This document shows positions 56,173 to 64,000 of a DNA stretch of 64,000 nucleotides, one piece after another. The notes under the pieces were generated by a model that worked only from the letters and a program-made list of their open reading frames with translations, ran no database searches and was not told where the DNA came from. The first letter of the stretch is position 1. Each line of letters begins with the position of its first letter. Source of the DNA: Antedon bifida (Eukaryota; Echinodermata; Crinoidea; Comatulida; Antedonidae); contig OY727096.1 of NCBI GenBank assembly GCA_963402885.1, positions 6,944,001 through 7,008,000 of the forward strand. Direction: 5' to 3'. The translations under genes and the position numbers were made by a program.

Positions 56173-59100
56173 GTATGGGCACTGGATCTTGAATATAATC
56201 AATTATATAATGTAACCATGATAAGAAAGTTAGTTTATTTTATGTGCGATTTTTCAACGTCATATCATCTAAAAGGGTTCAAATAAATATGTAGTATCAA
56301 TAAATACATAAACTGGGTACCATACTAACAAGATAAAATAATATATAGGTGAATGTAAAGTGTATTGAACGTTAAAAGATAAAGAGGCAGCAGATCTTCA
56401 CCACATAGATCGAGGTTAATGATCTTTAATTTAACACATTACCTTTTCGAGTGGTTCAGTACAGTCAAGTCTACCGGTCAAGTCTAGAGGGCGCTATGCG
56501 GTGATTTCTATCAGAGCACTAATGCTCTGACTTCTATCCAGTGACCGACGCTCGCATTAAGAAGTTACCTGATCTTGAGGATTTTATCCATAGCAAAACT
56601 TGCTTTAACCAATGTTCCAAGACAATTAATACATTAGAAAATCCATAAGTGATTTCTAAATTATACAATAGGCGTACTAGTGAAGCGGCCATTCTATAAT
56701 ATAAAATCAGTACCGAAAGTATGCGCAAACTTTTATACCATTAAATAATTATTCGCGATTTTACCGTAATGTGCCCTTACGTAATTGTATGTGTATATAT
56801 TGATACCTACATAACATTAATTACTTAGATCAACTATTTTAACAGCACTGTGTAGTGAATGACCCCAGTCCATGAGCGGTTAATTAGGGTCTTAGACCTA
56901 TTGTAATAGCACTGCAGTGAATGACCCCAGTTCAAGTTATCAGCCACGTTTATATAGGCTTATTATTTCTTTTGGTATTTGTTCAGTTTGTGTAGGAGTG
57001 TTTATGGGCAATTCAGGTTATAAACCACCCTATATGTGGTATCGACACTGGAGTGATCCACCCTTGTTAAGTTAAGTTACCTACCGTATTTTGTTTATTA
57101 TTTCCCAAGTATAAGCGATGGCAGTTTTGTTTGGCCATTTGCAGGCAAACAGCCACCCCGTAATAGAAAGTATCGTTACAATGACTGTATGCCTTTACAA
57201 GCTGATTCCTAAAATTGGATTCCGACGTTCAGGCTTAGTTAAATAACCCACTAAAATTAGCGATAACAATGCCACCCTACCCGGTTAGCATTATTTTTTT
57301 TCCTATGAGGTTAAGGCAGAAATCATGAATAATTCATTAGAATAATTATGACATAATATGGTACATTATAGAGGGCGCTCTATAAGCATGGAGAGAGATT
57401 AAATAATTTGTGTAAACAGCGTTTTTTTTAAATAGTTGAGAGAGATTATTTAAAGAGTTAGGTTTAGTATATTTAGGAAGTAGATCAACTATCTTGCAAT
57501 TCTTTATAATAGAAAATAATAAAGGTAATGCATTATTCATAAAAAAAATTCCACTACAATTAGCGAAAACATTGCACTTGGAACCACCTTACCCGGTTAT
57601 AACTTCAGCTAAACGTGTAATTGTGTAACGAACGTCAAATCCACTATAGAAACCGTGTAATTAATAATAAAGATGCCCGTCTTTAGTTGGAGGGATTATA
57701 ATCAGAGACCAAAACTACTAAAAACCAATAAAATCTGAGCTCCAAAAGTTTTCTTTTAATTCGAGGGACACATGTGTAGTACCAAGGAAATATGATAACA
57801 GGACACGTTTCGCCAAGATAGGAACAGTTGATTTGGTCTGGTTGCGACAAATACTGTCCAGCATTACTGTACCATGTACATATTCTTCGCGTCGCGCGAT
57901 TAAGGGGTGTGGAACTGTCGTGTCGTAGCCACAGACAAACCCTTTGATCTTAGGAGCTCAGAATCCTGCTTTAAAATTGCCCTGGTAGTACTACAGTAAA
58001 AATAAACCGTCCCTGAATGAACTCACGTTGAACTTTTATTATCGTCATTCAAATAATTGTATTTGATTATTGGTAGGTGAACGACATACAAGTTATATTA
58101 TGTTGATGGAATCGTGCCTACTTAATGTAGATAACAAATATAATATAAAGTCAACAACATGTTAGTGTAAAGTCAATTAGCACGTGATATAGGTGAACGG
58201 TTCTCTAAAAACATAATTACGCTGTATTGGATTATGCTGATAATCACGAAACGCACAGAACTTTTATTCGAATTATTACTCTATTACTGGCTAGGCTTGT
58301 TATTTTTATGGAAGAAAATAATTTAAATAAAGTTTTGGGAGGGGAAACTACTTTAATATAATTGTTTTGAAATAATTTTTAAAGGATCGGACTGTTTTAA
58401 CGTTAACAAATATTAGGAATTTCCCTTTTTCTTTTTGAAATTTTATTGATGAGAAATTTTTATATTTTGAGAACCAGTGACTGAAAGTTTACGTTCAATT
58501 TTTTGGAAACACCTATACATACACTGTACCTATAGGTTGTAGAAACAAATGTTTGGTTTGGAAAAGTGGTTCCAGATTTTGTTGGTATACATGTTAGCAA
58601 GGATCACTACCATTATGCTATTTTTTGCACCATTTAGCCTAAATCGAATTGTTGTGTTGTTACAGTAAATCAACTGTGTCGGACCAAAAGAGACCAGCAT
58701 ATTCCTTGGGTAGGACGAATGTAATCTTTTGACGTTAAATCTAAAACAATAGAGATATGTATACTAATGTTTGAAAAACAATTAGATTTTCTCGTTTGGA
58801 AGTTAGCAACTCAGCCAATCAAATATCAGTTTGATGTCACGTGACCCTTAAAAATGGCAGCTTCCAATAACAAGAACAATAGGATCAGATAGTTTCATAT
58901 TGTAGATACGAACTACACAAAGGTCGATCGTCATTTCGACATTTTGTTAATAATTTTCAATTATACTACTGGTGGCTAATTATGTAGGAGTAGGCCTAAT
59001 GAAATTGTAGGCAGAAATTGCATTTGTCCGCCTATCCCAGAATAAAGTATACATTTTGACTGTAGATACAACACAACAAACAGAATTTGAACATGAATTT

Positions 59101-59440
59101 TGTTGCTGAATGCTAATTTTAATGAAACTGGTTAAGCATGGAATTAATATATAAATTATACTTAAGCAACATTAGTATTTTATAATTATATTCAGTAATT
59201 GTGTTCTGGAATCGTAAATTTGTATATAGAAATTACACATTCCTTTAATATAATGATTAAGTAAGATTCATAAAATTTAAATTTGAAATTACACCCAAAA
59301 TGAATATTACGTTAAACTATTGAAATACTTATAATGTGTTAACTTGTTATGCTTTAGTATACTTTGATTGCTTGTAAGCTTACTGTGTAGTAGCATGAAT
59401 TGTATTTAGGTAGGTCCTAATCAAGTACATCATAATATGA
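56173..59440. other. Spacer between genes C and D
   Basis: No supported gene. A short repeat (GTGAATGACCCCAGT) occurs twice near 56856 and 56917. A block at 57366-57400 (TAGAGGGCGCTCTATAAGCA) resembles 42900-42925 in gene B. Several blocks are homologous to the spacer upstream of gene B. TATAATG-rich AT sequence precedes the gene D stop. Confidence 0.5.
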
Positions 59441-59445
59441 AATGA

Positions 59446-62400
59446 TTATAACCTTTTGTTCAAAGATATGTATCTAACGCCATAGGATGAACTTTCACAC
59501 AGCAAATCGTCGCCACCATCTCCATTCACATCGGCAATTAACAGCTTGTTACTGCTGGACGTACACCAGGACGTCTTACGCCGCCACCCTATAGTTGTAA
59601 ATAACCCGTTGGGTTCAGAAAAGGCAATCCACAACGGACCAGACGTATCGCTGCACATCAGATCGGCTCGTCTATCATTATTGAAGTACCCGATGCTAAG
59701 CTTATTATTGGTTGATTTGCACCACGAATCAGTATGCACATGCTTTTTTGCTGACGTAGTAAACTTGCCGGTCGCCGATGCTAATATGACCTCAAGGTGC
59801 CCATTTGCCAAGTGACAGAGTAAATCAGCCTTCCTATCTCCGTTGAAATCGCCTGTAAACAGTTTGTCAGAACCTGTGCACCAATTCATTTTGAGTTGCC
59901 AACCTACGTTAGAACTGGTGCCGCCATATATAATCTGCGTGTATTTATTGGTGCTACTACTGTGACATAACAAGTCATCTCGGCCGTCTCCGTTGAAGTC
60001 AGCGACAAATATTTGATCATATTTACACCAATAATAGTTATAATGCGCGGTAGTACCGGTGAATACACCTAGACGTTGGGCATAACTAATCCGTCTGTAA
60101 CCAGTTTTCCTATCTTGGCACATCATATCTGATCGACCATCACGATTGAAATCGCCTATAAAAAGTTGTTCTCCGCTGTGATGACACCAATCCATTCCAC
60201 TTGTCCACGACTGCTGGCTATTGAAAGTACCTTTGCAACTGAATTAAAAAAAGAAACAAAAAAACACACATAAATGAAACTCAAATCTTTCGTCTTTCAA
60301 AAACTACCTGCATCATTCATTTTCATTATTGTGCTTATAAGCGACCATCTCCCGAAAGCACATTTTTCCCGATAACGAGAGGTTAAAGTTTAAACTGCAT
60401 ATAAGCGCATCGCTTTCTTCAAATGTATTGGTCAGAGGTTGTTAGTTACCTTGCATAATATATTTGCTTTGAGCCCGTGACCGTATTGTGACACATCACA
60501 TCTCCGTTACCGTCACCGTTGAAATCGCCAGTGTATGCCTTCTGAGAAGATGATGAACACAGAGCTGACATGCTGGTTGTTGTACCCACGAATACATCAA
60601 CAGTGTGTTCTGCTGTATAAAACATGACATTGAACGTTAGATATGTATTATGTGTATTGGCATTTGACTCCTTTAGAATGCTTTGTAATTATTCCTCTTT
60701 GTATCAATAGGTACCACGCATCAAGATACACTATACATTAAACTTTTTATTTTACCTAAAATTATTTATGTATGCCAACTTACATAAATCGGAATCGATG
60801 TTTAGTTAAATTTTTTAGAATGTTTAAAAGGTTTACAAAAATCTGAACGTTCAATAGTACCGTTTATTATCACCATGAAATATCACTTTCCTGTTCAATA
60901 GAACTATATAATACTGAACGAAATAAGTAAAAATCAAACGGCCCACTCAGGTGCGTTATAAAACATGACATTTAGAAAAAAAATCGAACGACTGTACTTA
61001 CATAATTCACACACGTAGTGCAGGTTAGCACTACAGCTTAAGTCATTCCATGTGTACTGATAGCCTTTGTAAAGTTCAACACAGCCATTCCCTGCATTAC
61101 TTGGTTCACCTGCTCTGAACTCTGTAAAATATAATAAGAAAGGAAATAGTAATATGTTTTATTATATCTTGCCATTAGTATCTATTGGTACACTGTCATA
61201 TATATTTGTCTTTCGTTGGGACTACTTTTATTGTAATTCTTAATATTTTTTTATAAATAAATTATTATTTTATTATTAGTATACTTTAGTACATGATCAT
61301 TTTTCTTTTTCCAACTCTCGCTCTTTGTTAACAAACTTTACAATATACATAATGTTTATATAGGATTTAAACAAAATTAAGATTCCCTCAATTTAGAATT
61401 TTAAAGATAACGTAACAGATGTGAGTGATTTAAATTGTATACCGTAACAGTATATTTTTAAAACTGTCTTTCAAAAATGATTTTATACCGTAATTATATA
61501 TATTCGTTCTTACTTTTATAAGTTGAACTTTCGCCAGTTTCTACCCAAGAAAAGGATCCTTTCGATACTTCCTTCAAACCAATCCATGAGCTTTGTACAA
61601 TAAGGCTACCGATGAAGTTATTTTCATAGATATCCTTGATGACAGTAAGATCAGCTCCGTAACTCTTGCATCGAGATCTAGCTGTTTGCCAATTTGTCGG
61701 GCTATTAAAGTATCTGTAACAGCTTCCCTTATATGATGTCCAGTAACTTGGGCAGCCTTTAAAATGCAATACAAAGTAAGACACATATTTGACACAGTAG
61801 ATGTACTATTTAAACATGTTTTTGCCAAACAAAAATTATTGTATTGTGTCTTTTTATATGAAAATAAAAAGAAGTTGACAGGATAAGGTAAATTGTTTCT
61901 CATACAAAGAAAAACAGTGTAGCAACATTCGGTCGAAGATCAATCTTGACAAAAACGTTGCTCGGCAGTGTTCCTACATCGGTGTCGTAACGGATATAAG
62001 CGCTCACTGGCTATACTCAGGGGCTCCGGAGCTTATGGAGGCCCCTGAGCTAAAAAAGCTAAAAACACCCAGCTTCCAGAATTGGAGGGCCATTTAGGAT
62101 TCCTAAACCAGGGGCCTCGGGCGTTACGCCACTGCCTAAATAAAAATACATTTTTATTATTAGTTAAAACTTTTGCAGTAAACAGTAATTCAACATGGCT
62201 AGTTGCTATCTGTTTCTTTAAAACTGTAGTATATAAAATACATTACCTTTAGTTACGCTCTTTTGTACTAGTTGACTTTCCAAAGCTTCTGAAATGAATA
62301 AATATATTTTTTTCAGAATTTTGCTCTAAATTTTACGTGTTTTCCATAATTTCAAAACTGTAGTTCATGATATTTATCAATGATGGTATCAAATCTTTTA

Positions 62401-63584
62401 GCAAATCTTTGATCGTTTTCAGTTTTAGGTAAAAAGCATGACAAATGTGTCGGGAAGCATTGTCAGAGTAACTTTTGCACTAAGGTTAAATTTTTATTTT
62501 GTTTACCTGCTTTTTCTGCTAAACTGTCTTCGGTCTCTATTTCTTTAGTTCATGATATTTTTACTTTTCATGTTTAATAATTTGTGTTGTCCCCCCTCCC
62601 AAAAAAAACATAAAAAATAAAGATTAATAAAAAAAAGTTAGATAGGACATTTCGCAGTTTTAATAAAGTTAATCACTTCTGTACAAAAAAAAACAATAAA
62701 GTAATAATGTTTTTACGGTTACATTTAACCAAAACCCTTTAACTTCTAGTCACTTTGACTATTTTTGCTATTACAGTTTTTTAGGTAAATACTTTTTTTA
62801 TCCAATTTTTGATGAGTAACTATTAAAACTATTTTTTTTTTTCAGGGGCACAATATATCTTTAACAATAGGAAAAATTTAATTGAGACAAAAATATTGTC
62901 AAATTAAAATTACTATTAAATTCCCAAAAAATATAAATCAAATAAATAAAAAAATAAATTACGGACTTTACAGCAATTAGTATGAATTTGTCGTAGCCAA
63001 TCCAAGATGCAGAGTGAATTGAGTTCAAACCTGACCTCCGAAAAAATGCAATGACCGTATCAAATCGTTTAGCGCTAAGGTTAAATTCTTATTTTGTTTA
63101 CCTGCTTTTTCTGCTAAACTGTCTTCGGCCTCTATTTCTTTTACATCGTCCGAGTCTTCAGCATTTTCATCGACTGTTCGGATTTCATTATTTGTTTCTG
63201 CAACACCATTTTCGGTTAGAACGTCACTTGCTTCTTCGTCAACCTTTTCGATCGTTTGTTTTTTATCATGTGCTTTTTTAATACTTGCTGGAGGAATTTT
63301 ATATATTAAAGTCGTATTATGAAACAAACATACAATGTTATATGGTTTTATAATACAATGCTATAATAAGTAAGAAAATGCAATAACATAATGAGTCTCT
63401 TTTGCTAGAATTCCTAATGGAATGTTCAAGACTATACCCATCTAGTGTCAAGGCCTATAAAAGGAGACGTACCAAGCAAGTTCCAAGCAGGCCTAAAAGT
63501 AGACTATAAGCTAAAACACTTACCAGCTCTAGAGCCATGTAGAGTAAAGCAGAGAAGCAACACTAACACAGTTAAGCGATTCAT
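59446..63584 (-). CDS. Cluster gene D: secreted C-type lectin plus VCBS repeat protein (complete architecture)
   Basis: Exons: 63584-63524 (signal peptide, MNRLTVLVLLLCFTLHGSRA), 63287-63102 (186 nt, acidic linker), optionally 62542-62507, 62288-62247 (42 nt), 61756-61514 (243 nt) and 61121-61002 (120 nt) for the lectin domain, then 60612-60450 (163 nt) and 60238-59446 for the VCBS part. Phases agree; 535 residues without the optional 36-nt exon. The lectin has all six Cys of a long-form domain (GCPSYW, SCYRYF, RCK, GCVELY, SCSANL, YVCEL) plus WIGL and WND. EPS stands in place of EPN, so sugar choice is uncertain. Six Cys-paired Asp-rich blades follow (GDFNRDGRSDMMCQ and relatives). Probably a secreted calcium-dependent sugar-binding protein; an immune role is only inferred. 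Confidence 0.88.
61981..62134. repeat. Short GGCCCCTGAG repeat with GTAAC/GTTAC ends
   Basis: GGTGTCGTAAC at left and GTTACGCCACTG at right frame a GC-rich core (GAGGCCCCTGAGC, AGGGGCCTCGGGCG). It is related to the island at 2014-2375. It lies in a gene D intron between the lectin exon and the 42-nt exon. Confidence 0.5.
62465..62550 (-). repeat. Duplicate of the 3' end of gene D exon 2
   Basis: TAAGGTTAAATTTTTATTTTG and CTGCTTTTTCTGCTAAACTG (separate blocks, + strand) repeat the sequence at 63077-63140. The copy includes the donor and the codons for EIETEDSLAEKAG, preceded by a weak acceptor (AACTAAAG). It may be a used 36-nt exon (62542-62507) or a by-product of local duplication. Confidence 0.65.
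62578..62860. mobile_element. Decayed TTAA-flanked MITE, AGATGTATTGTCCC family
   Basis: The left end is degenerate (TTTGTGTTGTCCCCCC), the right end GGGGCACAATATATCT followed by TTAA. Inner blocks (AAAAATAAAGATTAATAAA, TAACTTCTAGTCACTTTGAC) match the other members. It lies in gene D intron 2. Confidence 0.6.
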
Positions 63585-63644
63585 TTTTTTGGAATAACGC
63601 AATGCTTCTTGAATCACAAGTAATGTTCCACTGGTTTAACATCA

Positions 63645-63654
63645 TTTATATATG
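63645..63654 (-). promoter_or_regulatory. TATA box of gene D
   Basis: CATATATAAA, about 61 bases before the ATG, aligned with the boxes of the other cluster genes. Confidence 0.7.
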
Positions 63655-63656
63655 CT

Positions 63657-63990
63657 CGCGAAAGAAAGGCTTGGCCCAAATATATTATTTAGGACAGAGA
63701 GGTGACAGACATTTCGGTTATCTTAATTTTCAATCTGTTTAAATTAGACTTAATAAACACATTGTAAAGAAAATAAATAAACATGAACGTGAATCCGTAT
63801 CCGTATTAATCATCCGTCATTTATGATCGCAACAGAAAGGCTTGACCCAAATATATTAATCAGAACAGAAAGAAAAAAAGGAAGAGAAATGGTAGACATT
63901 TCTGTTATCTGAATAATATAATCCGGTTAAAATTGGGCCTTATAAACACATTTAAACAAATAAACATGTATTCATATGTAATCAAAGAAT
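63657..63990. repeat. Tandem duplication upstream of gene D
   Basis: GAAAGGCTTGGCCCAAATAT at 63663 recurs as GAAAGGCTTGACCCAAATAT at 63836. Both are followed by an ACAGA-rich run, a GACATTTCGGTTATCT or GACATTTCTGTTATCT block and AAACACATT. The unit is about 175 bp. The second unit is preceded by CGTCATTTATGATCGCAAC, shared with the region upstream of gene A. Confidence 0.7.
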
Positions 63991-64000
63991 GCGAGATGGT

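Noticed and set aside
59546-59815. 89-residue plus-strand frame opposite the gene D VCBS exon
   Set aside because: Antisense shadow of a well-supported coding exon; the same holds for the plus-strand frames at 32901-33116 and 50901-51104.
1-64000. LTR retroelements or other virus-like copies
   Set aside because: I looked for paired long direct repeats and for protease/integrase motifs and saw none; reverse-transcriptase traces here are of the LINE type.

Overview
This is nuclear DNA of an AT-rich metazoan. GT-AG introns, head-to-head housekeeping genes and many short transposons point to an invertebrate; an echinoderm or another invertebrate deuterostome is my guess, not something the window proves. 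No prokaryotic operons, rRNA genes, CRISPR arrays or LTR elements were seen.

Left part (1-29.7 kb), conserved genes. Eight coding exons of a tubulin-cofactor-E-like gene (TBCEL) run on the + strand from 1806 to 15941; its 5' end lies outside the window. It is followed by a convergent SNRNP25 gene (U11/U12 snRNP 25 kDa protein, minus, 18559-19901) and a divergent POLR3K gene (RNA polymerase III zinc-ribbon subunit, plus, 20590-25515). SNRNP25 and POLR3K are head to head about 0.7 kb apart, as they are in human. A 349-residue orphan reading frame (minus, 28603-29652) follows. TBCEL intron 2 and POLR3K intron 2 each carry a copy of one 2.4-kb DNA transposon. The TBCEL copy has been entered by a LINE with an open ORF2 and by a 2.8-kb repeat rich in TGACGTCA palindromes.

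Right part (32-64 kb), a tandem cluster of four paralogous secreted-protein genes, all on the minus strand. I label them A (32379-37640), B (41765-45851), C (50738-56095) and D (59446-63584). The common plan is a TATA box about 65 bases before the ATG, a 61-67 nt signal-peptide exon ending in phase 1, a run of tiny phase 1-1 exons coding a charged Lys/Glu/Ser linker, optionally a two-exon C-type lectin domain, then a 163-nt exon and a roughly 800-nt exon coding six Cys-paired Asp-rich VCBS/FG-GAP-like repeats. D has every part. A and C lack the lectin. B has the lectin but no VCBS half, and its lectin exon is broken. A truncated VCBS copy lies between C and B. Recent exon duplication (gene A) and an 11-unit tandem array made from the end of the signal-peptide exon (gene C) show a locus still changing by duplication. 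By analogy with other invertebrate lectin clusters it may be an immune or secreted-recognition family, but that role is inference.

The introns and spacers of the cluster are packed with small inverted-repeat elements, several flanked by TTAA, and with minisatellites, some of which grew from parts of those elements or from exons.
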